39,904 nucleotides of DNA. Origin: Opitutia bacterium. GTDB lineage: Bacteria > Verrucomicrobiota > Verrucomicrobiia > Opitutales > Seribacteraceae. The stretch's first letter is position 1. Each line of letters begins with the position of its first letter. The DNA lies in NCBI GenBank assembly GCA_018645725.1, contig JABGWD010000314.1:1-39904 (forward strand). The letters are read 5' to 3'. Position numbers and translations under genes: made by a program. The notes under the pieces are model-generated. The model saw nothing but the letters and a program-made list of their open reading frames with translations, was not told where the DNA came from and did no database searches. Positions 24,559-32,341 of this stretch are shown here, one piece after another.

Positions 24559-26115
24559 ATGAAATTCATCAAATTGCTTCCCGCCTCATTCCTTGTCATC
24601 CCTTTTGTCCTACAGGTAAACGCTCAAATAGACTGTTGTGGCCTTGCCGTCGGAACGGTTATTCGAAGTCCGTCAATGAATTCCTTTACTCCCCGCAGTC
24701 AGAATTTCGGGTCACGGACACCATCCTTTGACTCCCCAAGCTTGAAGCCACAGACGTTTTCCCCCGCACAGATTTCAAATTTCAATGGCGGAAGGATTCA
24801 AAACTCTCCCCTTTCTTTTTCCAGGCAACCGAATCAAAGTTTCCAAGCCAAAGTGGTTTCCCCTTCAAGCTTTGTTTCCAATGCAAGAAAGAGATATTGC
24901 GGCGTCAACGTTTCTCGCCCCGGCGTTTCCACCCCGTCTTCTCCGGTTCAATCGACCCCCTCTCCTCTCGTAGTCTACTATATGGAAAGGCCAATCAAAA
25001 GCATACGCGTTTCCTCGGTTCCGGACATAGAGCGATGGGAGGGCGCATTGCGCAAGAACATGGCTTTGAACGGAAGAAACAAAGGCAAGACCGACGAACT
25101 TTTGAGCAAGATAAGAAATCACTATGGTGATCAAAGCATTCAGGCAAAGGACTACTCCGCCAGCGGCAAGGGTTACGTTCCCAGCAAGTCGACTCGGGAT
25201 TTGGCTGAGTCCCGAATCGAGAGAACCGTCAAAAGCATGGCCGATTTTTATGAAAAATCAGGGAACCCCGAAATGGATCCTTCCAAGTCCGCGGGTGGTG
25301 ACGGCTTCCTCAAGGGCAAGCTTTCCTTTGTAAACACTGAACTCGACAAACTTGGGAAACCCCGTGTTTCCCTTGAAGAACTTAAGCAGGTCATCAGCTC
25401 GCAGATGACCCGGGCGGCTTTGTCAGTCGACCCCGTCGAGCAATTCAAAGCTCCTGAGAAGCCAGTGGTGGAGGCTCCGGCGGAGGAGCGGATTTTGGAC
25501 GAAAATTCAGTCAAGGATCGGGTCAAAGCGCATTACGTTGCCTTTGCCGGTTGGTTGGCTGAACAAGAGAAGAAATTTCCTTCGCTCGATCCCGAAGTGG
25601 ATGAAAAGACGATGGAAACTTTCGATCTCGTCAATGCCGAACTTCGGAAAATCGGAAAGTTCGAGTCGTTGACCATCTTTCGGGAGAAAACGATTGCCTA
25701 CTTGGAGGATATTGAGGATGGCCAGATTCGTAAACCGTTTGTGCCTTTGGTTGAGAAAAACACACTTCCCAAATTGAGAGAATCTCCAAAGAAAACCGGC
25801 AAGGACTTGCATTCCCCATTAGTTGAGCAAAGGTCCGGAGATCCTTTTGCAAACCGGACGTCCGTTCGTTCGCACTTGCCTTTGTATTCCGGGCGGGTTT
25901 TGCCCGGAAAGACTTGGGACTCGGCGAATCCAGTCACCCGCGTCAACCCCTCGAGGGGCGACGTCCGTACGGGAACCAACCGGTCCTTCGTGACCCCTTC
26001 CCGCGAATCTCTTCCGGGAAAGTCTTGGGATTCCTCCGGAACCGTGAACCAAAACGGTCAATCGATTAGAATCATCAGGTCGGAGCTGAACAATTTGCCC
26101 GGGACCCCAATCTGA
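24559..26115 (+). CDS. Secreted orphan protein, low-complexity N-terminus, repeated LPGK(T/S)WDS
   Basis: This 518-residue protein has a signal peptide (MKFIKLLPASFLVIPFVLQVNA) and two cysteines right after cleavage (IDCCG). Residues 25-140 are rich in Ser, Pro, Gln, Asn and Phe and probably disordered. A helical, charged central part (about 145-400) contains repeated short segments such as KSMADFYEKSG and two LxKIGK/LDKLGKP-like pieces (ELDKLGKPRVSLEELKQ and ELRKIGKFESLTIFRE), which suggests internal duplication. The C-terminus carries LPGKTWDS (25900-25923) and LPGKSWDS (26011-26034), each followed by a similar linker. I recognise no family. TATACT at 24532-24537 could be its -10 box, but no well-spaced -35 was found. 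Confidence 0.75.
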   Translation: MKFIKLLPASFLVIPFVLQVNAQIDCCGLAVGTVIRSPSMNSFTPRSQNFGSRTPSFDSPSLKPQTFSPAQISNFNGGRIQNSPLSFSRQPNQSFQAKVVSPSSFVSNARKRYCGVNVSRPGVSTPSSPVQSTPSPLVVYYMERPIKSIRVSSVPDIERWEGALRKNMALNGRNKGKTDELLSKIRNHYGDQSIQAKDYSASGKGYVPSKSTRDLAESRIERTVKSMADFYEKSGNPEMDPSKSAGGDGFLKGKLSFVNTELDKLGKPRVSLEELKQVISSQMTRAALSVDPVEQFKAPEKPVVEAPAEERILDENSVKDRVKAHYVAFAGWLAEQEKKFPSLDPEVDEKTMETFDLVNAELRKIGKFESLTIFREKTIAYLEDIEDGQIRKPFVPLVEKNTLPKLRESPKKTGKDLHSPLVEQRSGDPFANRTSVRSHLPLYSGRVLPGKTWDSANPVTRVNPSRGDVRTGTNRSFVTPSRESLPGKSWDSSGTVNQNGQSIRIIRSELNNLPGTPI

Positions 26116-26227
26116 GTTGCCCGCGTCTGATCGTTGGCAGTCGATCATCGCTTGCTCTGGCGCCGTTCCTTTCCCGAAGAACAATTTCCCGTTGCCAGGC
26201 TTGTCCCTTTGGGCGAGTATCAACCGA

Positions 26228-26569
26228 ATGTCGAAGTGGAAGATCGGGTTGGCGGCTTATTGTTGTCTGGTTCTTTACGTCTCGTCCTTGAGTCAGTCCG
26301 AACTGCCTGAGGGATCTGGGATAAAGAACTTTGACAAGGTCCTGCACTTCGGGGAGTACGCAGTCATGGGCGTCTTGTCTTGGGCTGCTTTTGGTCGGGA
26401 ATCGAGAGGGTTTGGCTGGGGGCTCTTTGCCTTTTGCGTGTGCTTTGGGATTGCCGACGAATGTTGGCAGGATTGGCATGCTCGTACTTCGGATGCTTGG
26501 GATGCGGCCGCTGATGCCGCAGGGGCCTTTGCCGGGCTGTTTCTTTGTCAGGTGATTCGGAAAGCTTAA
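26228..26569 (+). CDS. VanZ-like membrane protein
   Basis: This is a 113-residue membrane protein. I chose ATG 26228 because MSKWKIGLAAYCCLVLYVSSL begins a membrane segment there; the longer frame from 26117 starts with TTG and adds an unlikely 37 residues. NFDKVLHFGEYAVMG and the later DECWQ...RTSDAWDAAADAAGAFAG match the conserved pattern of VanZ-like proteins (DKxxHF near the start, then a polar E/Q patch and a D..D..N/D..G helix). VanZ confers slight teicoplanin resistance in enterococci, but most family members have unknown roles. Its TAA stop shares the TTAA at 26566-26569 with the stop of the convergent lipoprotein gene. Confidence 0.75.
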   Translation: MSKWKIGLAAYCCLVLYVSSLSQSELPEGSGIKNFDKVLHFGEYAVMGVLSWAAFGRESRGFGWGLFAFCVCFGIADECWQDWHARTSDAWDAAADAAGAFAGLFLCQVIRKA

Positions 26570-27969
26570 GGGATCACGCCCGGCGGAGGAGGGGGTACCG
26601 GTTGGGCTTCGATCAGAACGGTGTCGGTCCAAGCCGAGGGAAGAACGGTGACGTCGTCGGGAGGGCCGATTAGGCGGATCCTGAAGTAGTGATTTTCCTC
26701 GGGCAAACGACCGGTCATTTGCGTTTCCAGTTCGTTGCTTTCGAGCAATCTCCGGTCGAGCCCAGTCAGGAATTCCGGGTCGCTTGCAATCTCGATTTCG
26801 TAACGATGTCCAGCGGGCGCTTGGGGCAGGTCGTCCAATGAAATGAACACGCTCGCGGGTTCGCTCGGCTTCCGGTTGATTGTCTTTGTAATGGGCGTGG
26901 GACAGGACACGATCGGGTAATCAAAGGACAGCACGTTTGCTTCACTGGCAAGATCGGACGTGTTTCCGCCCAAGGGGACCGCTTTGATTTCAAAATAAAA
27001 CTTCCCGTATTCTTTTCCCTGAACGATTTCGAGTTTGTTGTCGGTTTCCAAGTATTCCCCGTAAAACTGATCGAGTTCAGGGCCGCAAGTCACCTTGACG
27101 GCGTAAGCGAATGGACCGGTCGCATTGGCGACGGGGCTCCATTCCAGGATTAATTTGTCTTCCCGTTGGATGGCCGTCGGGTTTTGGGTTTGCTCAAGTA
27201 GGTTGGCGGGGACGTGGAATTGTTGGGAAATGGGTGGGGTGGGCTTGAAGGTGGGTTCTTCCGCGGGCATGGCCGTGAACTGCAGCCAGTAATCCCTTCC
27301 GCCCTGCAGGGCGACGTCGCGTATTTCGGTATCTTGGGTAACGATTTCCTCAAAGGGTGTCGGGGCGCTGGGGTCGTCAAGAAGATGAAGGACGTATTTG
27401 ATCGGCCCCGGTTGCTCGAGGGCCGCCCATTTGAAATGTACTTTTCCCAGTTCGGGTTGCACGATGAGTCCACCCATATAGGTGTTCGAATCGGGAAGCG
27501 TGTGGACTGTCAACAGGCTTGGTTGACTGGCAAGATATCTCGTATCCCCCTCGGGAGGATGCGCGGTGAGATGGAAATAGTAGGAGGTGTCGGCTTGGAA
27601 GCCCTCGAGTTCGACTTGATGAGTTTGGGAAAACTCCTCTTTCGATACCAAGTTTCCGACGTTCGGATCCGTTGAGTTTTTCAGCGTAAAGCGAAGATAC
27701 TCGGGGTTTTCCCTTCGAGCGCTCCAATTCGAAGGGTCGAACCAATTCAGGGTTATTTTTGTTTGGGTGACTTCGATGACCTCGAGTTGGGGTCGAGTCA
27801 AAATTTCGTCCTTAATTTCATAGCTGATTACGGGGTCGCTCTGTGGTTGCTTCACCGAAAGGTCCGAGTCGTCCTCGGAATCATCTGTGCGATCGTTGTT
27901 TGAGACTTTGTCCTCGGCACAAGAAGAAAGGAAATAAAGAAATGCGCAAGTAAGTATAATTTTCTTCAT
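26566..27969 (-). CDS. Lipoprotein with fibronectin type III-like repeats
   Basis: This protein has 467 residues from ATG 27969 (MKKIILTCAFLYFLSSCAED); starts at 27975 and 28005 are in frame but give a less typical N-region. FLSSC is a lipobox, so the protein is probably lipid-anchored outside the cytoplasmic membrane. An acidic Asp/Ser/Asn linker follows. About four FnIII-like beta-sandwich repeats come next, recognisable from VTQTKITLNWFDPSNW, KVHFKWAALEQPG, DKLILEWSPVANATGPFAYAV and the recurring YYFHLTAHP / YWLQFTAMP / FYFEIKAVP / HYFRIRLIG strands. The end is proline-rich. A binding or adhesion role is likely; no enzyme motif is seen. It is divergent from the hydroxypyruvate isomerase-like gene. 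Confidence 0.75.
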   Translation of the reverse strand: MKKIILTCAFLYFLSSCAEDKVSNNDRTDDSEDDSDLSVKQPQSDPVISYEIKDEILTRPQLEVIEVTQTKITLNWFDPSNWSARRENPEYLRFTLKNSTDPNVGNLVSKEEFSQTHQVELEGFQADTSYYFHLTAHPPEGDTRYLASQPSLLTVHTLPDSNTYMGGLIVQPELGKVHFKWAALEQPGPIKYVLHLLDDPSAPTPFEEIVTQDTEIRDVALQGGRDYWLQFTAMPAEEPTFKPTPPISQQFHVPANLLEQTQNPTAIQREDKLILEWSPVANATGPFAYAVKVTCGPELDQFYGEYLETDNKLEIVQGKEYGKFYFEIKAVPLGGNTSDLASEANVLSFDYPIVSCPTPITKTINRKPSEPASVFISLDDLPQAPAGHRYEIEIASDPEFLTGLDRRLLESNELETQMTGRLPEENHYFRIRLIGPPDDVTVLPSAWTDTVLIEAQPVPPPPPGVIP

Positions 27970-28124
27970 GAGCATACTTAAGAGCGGTGGCCTTTTTTTG
28001 TCCACCTTCTTTATGACGGGCTTGATGATTGGAGAACTTCGTCAAGCTTGCCCGAACCTTTGGTTTTCTCATCGGGCAAAGGGTTTCCTCTTGCCATGCG
28101 TTCGTGTGTGTGAAGAACGGAGGA

Positions 28125-29084
28125 ATGAAAAAGAAGACAACACCATCGCCTCAAGGCAACGACTCCCTTTCACGCCGTTCCCTCTTCAAGGGGGCAACCG
28201 CAGGCATCATTGGCAGCGGATTGGCCGGTTGCTCGGGAAAGTTTGCCATCACCGGAAATATCGGCGGATCGAAGACCGGCGAAAAGCGGGGAGTCAGCAA
28301 GGGCCGGATCAACCAGTCCGTGGTCTCCTGGTGCTTCAAGGATCACTGGAGCGTTCAGGAGACTTGCGAACAAGCGGTAAAACTGGGCTGCAAGAGCGTC
28401 GAGTTGATCGAGACCGAGCATTGGCCCGAATTGAAGAAGCACGATCTCACCTGTGCCATTGCCACCATTCCCGTGGAGGGCCCTCCCTTCATCAAGGGAT
28501 ACAATAACGCGGAATACCACGACATGCTCCTCGACGTGACCAAGAAGACGATCGACGATTCGGCCGACTTCGGATGCCCGAACGTCATCGCCTTTACCGG
28601 ATATGCGGAAAAATTCTCCCCTGAGGAAGGGGCCAAGAACTGTGTCGAGGGCTTCAAGAAGGTGGCTGGGTACGCCGAGAAAAAAGGCGTTACCGTCTGC
28701 CTGGAAATGCTCAATTCCCGGGACGACAGCGACCCCAACAAGGGACACCCCGGGTATCAGGGCGATCATATCGACTACTGCATGGACATCCTTAATGCGG
28801 TCGGGTCCCCCCGGGTGAAGTTGCTCTTCGATATCTATCACGTCCAGATCATGGACGGGGACGTAATTCGGCGCATCCGCGAATGCGGGGACATGATCGG
28901 GCACGTCCACACCGCAGGAAACCCCGGTCGGGGTGAACTCGACGATACTCAGGAGATCAACTATCCGCCCATCATGGAAGCTTTGCTCGAGATCAAGTAC
29001 AAGGGCTTCGTGGGCCAGGAATTCATCCCGACCCGCGACCCCGAGCTGGGGCTTGCCGAAGCGGTCGAACTCTGCGACGTCTAG
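28125..29084 (+). CDS. Exported hydroxypyruvate isomerase-like protein (Tat lipoprotein)
   Basis: This 319-residue protein starts at ATG 28125, preceded by GAAG at a fair distance and a GGAGGA directly before the ATG. SRRSLFKGATAGIIGSGLAGC (16-36) combines a Tat twin-arginine motif with a lipobox at Cys36. The rest is a xylose isomerase-like TIM barrel close to hydroxypyruvate isomerase Hyi: CLEMLNSRDD, LLFDIYHVQIMDGDVIRRI, GHVHTAGNPGRGELDDTQE and GFVGQEFIP carry the metal-binding and catalytic Glu/Asp/His residues. Hyi interconverts hydroxypyruvate and tartronate semialdehyde in the cytosol; export of such a barrel is unusual for that role. A sugar or sugar-acid isomerase or epimerase outside the cytoplasm is an alternative. 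Confidence 0.85.
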   Translation: MKKKTTPSPQGNDSLSRRSLFKGATAGIIGSGLAGCSGKFAITGNIGGSKTGEKRGVSKGRINQSVVSWCFKDHWSVQETCEQAVKLGCKSVELIETEHWPELKKHDLTCAIATIPVEGPPFIKGYNNAEYHDMLLDVTKKTIDDSADFGCPNVIAFTGYAEKFSPEEGAKNCVEGFKKVAGYAEKKGVTVCLEMLNSRDDSDPNKGHPGYQGDHIDYCMDILNAVGSPRVKLLFDIYHVQIMDGDVIRRIRECGDMIGHVHTAGNPGRGELDDTQEINYPPIMEALLEIKYKGFVGQEFIPTRDPELGLAEAVELCDV

Positions 29085-29153
29085 GCCTTGCCTTTCTTTC
29101 TCGGTTGCCCTTTCGCTCATCAGCCATTAGGGGTTCATCCGGTGTAAGTGGGA

Positions 29154-30131
29154 ATGGAAAAGTTGCGCTTCATAGATCTCTTTTGCGGTATCGGCGGGTT
29201 TCGCCAAGCTCTTGGCGAGAACGGGCATACTTGCGTTTTTTCCTCTGACCTCGATCCCGATGCCCGGTTGACCTACACCGAGAATTTCGGGGAGCAACCG
29301 GCGGGCGACCTTACGCAAATTCCCGAACGGGAGATTCCCGCCCACGATCTGCTTTGCGGGGGGTTTCCCTGTCAACCTTTCAGTATCTCGGGAAACCAGG
29401 GTGGGTTCGAGGATGCCCGGGGCACGCTCCTGTACGAAATCCTGCGCATCGCCCGGCATCACCGCCCGGCTGTTCTTTTTCTCGAGAACGTTAAGAATTT
29501 TCTCGGACATGCCGAAGGTCGCACCTTGGAAACCACCGTCGAATTGCTTGACCGCTTGGGTTACGAAGTTCATTACTCCGTGCTCAATGCTTCCCGCTAC
29601 GGGGTCGCCCAGAAGCGCGAGCGCATATACTTCGTCTGTTTCCGCAAGGACCTGAGTATATCATCCGGATATCATTTTCCCGAACCCACGGATCAGGACG
29701 TCGCGGTCGAAGACGTCCTTTTGTCACCGAACGATCCGAGACTCGATGAATTGGTCATCGAGCGGGACGACCTCTTTCTCTCTTCCGAATTTCCCGTCGA
29801 GCGTGAAAACCGACCCTTGCGCATCGGCACGGTGGGCAAGGGAGGTCAGGGCGAACGTATCTACAGCCCCAAAGGGCATGCGATAACGCTTTCCGCCTTC
29901 GGGGGCGGGATCGGCGCGAAGACCGGGATGTACTTGGTCGACGGCCGGGTCAGGCGCCTGCACCCCGAGGAGTGCCGTCGGTTGATGGGTTTTTCCGAGG
30001 GCTTCCGACTCCATGCGCGCCGGAACGTCTGCTACAAGCAATTCGGAAACTCGGTGGCCGTCCCGGTGGTCAGTAAAATCGTTTCCTCGATCGACCGGCA
30101 CCTCGACGGGCAATCCCGCCAGGCGGCCTAA
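29154..30131 (+). CDS. DNA (cytosine-5)-methyltransferase
   Basis: This 325-residue enzyme transfers a methyl group from S-adenosylmethionine to C5 of cytosine in a DNA target. Motif I is FIDLFCGIGGF (7-17). Motif IV is GGFPCQPFS with catalytic Cys73, motif VI is ENVKNF, motif VIII is QKRERIYFV and motif X is QFGNSVAVPVV. All are intact, so the enzyme should be active. The variable target-recognition region between motifs VIII and IX is short (about residues 165-240); its specificity cannot be read. ATG 29154 gives MEKLRFIDLF; GTG 29148 is an alternative. No restriction endonuclease or Vsr gene is adjacent, so it is either solitary or its partner is an unrecognised protein. Confidence 0.93.
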   Translation: MEKLRFIDLFCGIGGFRQALGENGHTCVFSSDLDPDARLTYTENFGEQPAGDLTQIPEREIPAHDLLCGGFPCQPFSISGNQGGFEDARGTLLYEILRIARHHRPAVLFLENVKNFLGHAEGRTLETTVELLDRLGYEVHYSVLNASRYGVAQKRERIYFVCFRKDLSISSGYHFPEPTDQDVAVEDVLLSPNDPRLDELVIERDDLFLSSEFPVERENRPLRIGTVGKGGQGERIYSPKGHAITLSAFGGGIGAKTGMYLVDGRVRRLHPEECRRLMGFSEGFRLHARRNVCYKQFGNSVAVPVVSKIVSSIDRHLDGQSRQAA

Positions 30132-30145
30132 CCCTCTGGTTTGCG

Positions 30146-30562
30146 ATGCCTCTTTTCCGCTCGGCCAAGAACACCTTCTTTTGCCTTCTCGGATGTGCCA
30201 TCGGGGATTTGGGCGCAATCTGTCTTTTTCAGGAATATCATTCCCCTGGTGAAATCCCCCGCGAGCTCTGGACGATTGTTTGGACCACCGCCATGGTCTC
30301 GGGAATCGTGACCAGCGTGATCTTGGAAACCATCATTCTCTGGAAGCAAATGGGTCCGAAGGAAGCGTTCCGCACCGCGGTCGGAATGAGCATGATCTCG
30401 ATGATCCTCATGGAGGCCGCGATGAACCTCGCGGACTATGGAATGATGGGTGAGCCCAAGATCACCCTCTCCATTCTGCCCGTGACCCTGGGCACCGGTT
30501 TTCTTGCGGCCTGGCCCTATAACTACTGGCGGCTCAAGAAGCACGGCAAGTGTTGCCACTGA
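30146..30562 (+). CDS. DUF4396 family membrane protein
   Basis: This 138-residue integral membrane protein has four hydrophobic segments (about 9-29, 43-66, 76-98 and 105-126). The CLLGCAIGD segment near the N-terminus, the MSMISMILMEAAMN segment, and the ending PYNYWRLKKHGKCCH are typical of DUF4396. Conserved Cys, His and Met residues in such proteins suggest metal handling, but no activity is established. It begins 14 bases after the methyltransferase stop and may share its transcript, although a functional link is not evident. ATG 30146 has no clear Shine-Dalgarno. Confidence 0.75.
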   Translation: MPLFRSAKNTFFCLLGCAIGDLGAICLFQEYHSPGEIPRELWTIVWTTAMVSGIVTSVILETIILWKQMGPKEAFRTAVGMSMISMILMEAAMNLADYGMMGEPKITLSILPVTLGTGFLAAWPYNYWRLKKHGKCCH

Positions 30563-30577
30563 TCATGTTGGTCGGGA

Positions 30578-30605
30578 GAAGAGCCTTTTTCTTGCCTTGC
30601 TCTTC
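30578..30605 (+). terminator. Hairpin between DUF4396 and cNMP-domain genes
   Basis: GAAGAGC (30578-30584) and GCTCTTC (30599-30605) are exact complements around a 14-base pyrimidine-rich loop, 15 bases after the DUF4396 stop and 28 before the next start. There is no terminal T-tract, so it could be a terminator needing help or a leader structure of the next gene. Confidence 0.35.
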
Positions 30606-30633
30606 AATCGCAACAGGCTAAAATGAGAAAATA

Positions 30634-32280
30634 ATGAAACTTCTACATCGCGAGGACGTCATTGAAGCTGGCTACGATCTGCCCAATACGGGTCTTTTCG
30701 CAAGCATCGGTGAGTTCGAGTTGGAAGAATTGAAGTTCGGGGGCGAGTGGGTCTTGGCGGAGAACGAGGTGCTCGTGACCGATGGCCACGAGCAAAGATA
30801 TCTTTACATGCTGGTTTCGGGTGAAGTGGCCATTACCAAGAAAAACGATCAGGGCAACAGTCAGCAGATCGCAACCTTGTCTGCGGGCGCCGCTTTTGGA
30901 GAGATGGCTTTCCTGAGCGGCGGGGTGGCTTCCGCCGACGTTCAATCCATCGGAGAATGCATTCTTTGGCGAATCGATCACGAGCGGATGCTCGAGTTCA
31001 TTGGTAGCAATGGAACGGCAGGCGGGCAGCTTTGTCTTAACGTGGCGAGTATTCTTTCGGGCCGATTGGTCGACGGAAACAAGAAGGTCGTGGACATGGG
31101 CAAGGAGCTGCAGGCATCTCTGGCCCATTTGCAACAGGCTGCTTCCGCCGGGACGCAAAAAGATCAAGCCCTCAAGCAAATGCAGGGCAAGGTTGCCAAC
31201 ATGCAAAATGCGTTCAAGGGGAGCGCTGTCCAAAAATCAAAAAGCAATTGGGTTGCCGTGGCTGCTTCCGCCGTTGCCTTGTTGAGTATGGCCGGATTGA
31301 TAGGTGTTTTCATGGCCGGTGACGATTCCTCTGAAGCCGAAGCCGCAGGATTGGCTGACAAAGTCGTGAAGCTTGAGGCGAACGAGGAATTTTATCTTGG
31401 CCTGAAAAAGAAACTCGAGGATGAGAACAAGGAGCTGAGCAAAGAGCGCAAGGAGCTTTCGCTTAAGAACGAATCCTTGACCGGCGAACTGGCTTCCAAG
31501 GAATCCCGTTCCATGAGCGACGTTCAAGGTTTGCGTGATCAGTTAAGCCAAGCGAAACGCGAATTGTCGGAAGCCAAGGATGATATCGTCCGGGCTCGGC
31601 GGGTTACCCCCGTTCAGCCGACCACTAGACCGAGTGCCCCGGTCGAAACCGGCAAGTCGGAATCGGAAGAGATTCTGGCTTGGGCCAAAAGGAACACCAC
31701 GCTCATCTTTCCCTGCGCGATCAAGGTGACCAAGCAAACGGTAAATTTGCAGGACAAAGCCAAGCTTGCGAAGATACCGGTGTCGGTGGGAGGGGCGTTG
31801 CGGGCGATGAGCTATCATCCTTCTTCACCCGAATACTTGGTGGTCGCTCAACCGGTGGGCAATAAGTTTCTAGCCACCTTGCCAATAACCAATTCAAATT
31901 TTGTGGAAGCGGTGAAACCGAAGTATGAGAAGTACGCAAAAGGAGCAGGTTCAGCGGGTAGTCGGATGGCCAACCCCTTGGCATCCAAGCCCAAACCGGC
32001 GGCCCGTCTTTCTTCCCAACTTTCCTCCGCCGGTCAACCGGCCAAGTCTTCCGTACCGACTTCCCTGGACGGGCAAGGTGACGGCGGGGCTCCGAAGGTT
32101 GCAAAGGGACGGCCGAAGGGACCGCAAAAACCGGAAAACGTCTTGGATCAACTGCCGGCCAAAACTCCCGGTGGATCGAAGAAAAAACCGGACTTGAGTG
32201 ATCATGGGGCGAATTGCGTGTGCAAGGATTGCCGGGTGAGCAAGATCGGGAAGGGCGGAAGTCTGTTCCCCGACCTTTGA
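30634..32280 (+). CDS. Cyclic nucleotide-binding-like domain, membrane segment, coiled coil
   Basis: This 548-residue protein has a cNMP-binding fold at about 20-145 (LAENEVLVTDGHEQRYLYMLVSGEVAI; phosphate-binding cassette FGEMAFLSGGVASADV). The cassette lacks the Arg that normally grips the cyclic phosphate, so ligand binding is doubtful. Residues 155-200 are helical, 206-228 (WVAVAASAVALLSMAGLIGVFMAG) is the only membrane span, and about 235-325 is a coiled coil. A globular part with the segment RNTTLIFPCAIKVTKQ follows, then a Pro/Lys/Ser-rich linker. The C-terminus has a Cys pair motif NCVCKDCRV. With the sensor domain at the N-terminus in the cytoplasm, the coiled coil would lie outside. 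It faces a membrane-anchored kinase across a 61-base gap. Confidence 0.8.
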   Translation: MKLLHREDVIEAGYDLPNTGLFASIGEFELEELKFGGEWVLAENEVLVTDGHEQRYLYMLVSGEVAITKKNDQGNSQQIATLSAGAAFGEMAFLSGGVASADVQSIGECILWRIDHERMLEFIGSNGTAGGQLCLNVASILSGRLVDGNKKVVDMGKELQASLAHLQQAASAGTQKDQALKQMQGKVANMQNAFKGSAVQKSKSNWVAVAASAVALLSMAGLIGVFMAGDDSSEAEAAGLADKVVKLEANEEFYLGLKKKLEDENKELSKERKELSLKNESLTGELASKESRSMSDVQGLRDQLSQAKRELSEAKDDIVRARRVTPVQPTTRPSAPVETGKSESEEILAWAKRNTTLIFPCAIKVTKQTVNLQDKAKLAKIPVSVGGALRAMSYHPSSPEYLVVAQPVGNKFLATLPITNSNFVEAVKPKYEKYAKGAGSAGSRMANPLASKPKPAARLSSQLSSAGQPAKSSVPTSLDGQGDGGAPKVAKGRPKGPQKPENVLDQLPAKTPGGSKKKPDLSDHGANCVCKDCRVSKIGKGGSLFPDL

Positions 32281-32341
32281 GCTTTCCTCGATATCCCGCG
32301 CTTTTGCAACAAAGGGGGAAACCGAGCGTCAACCGGGCTCT

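Noticed and set aside
29154-30562. The methyltransferase and DUF4396 genes as a new defence system.
   Set aside because: DUF4396 is a small membrane family with no known defence role. Short spacing alone is not evidence, and no nuclease, helicase or toxin-like gene is present.
30623-30634. A three-codon ORF (ATG AGA AAA TAA) whose stop overlaps the next start as TAATG.
   Set aside because: It is interesting as possible coupling, but with no ribosome binding site of its own and such a short length, chance is the simpler explanation.
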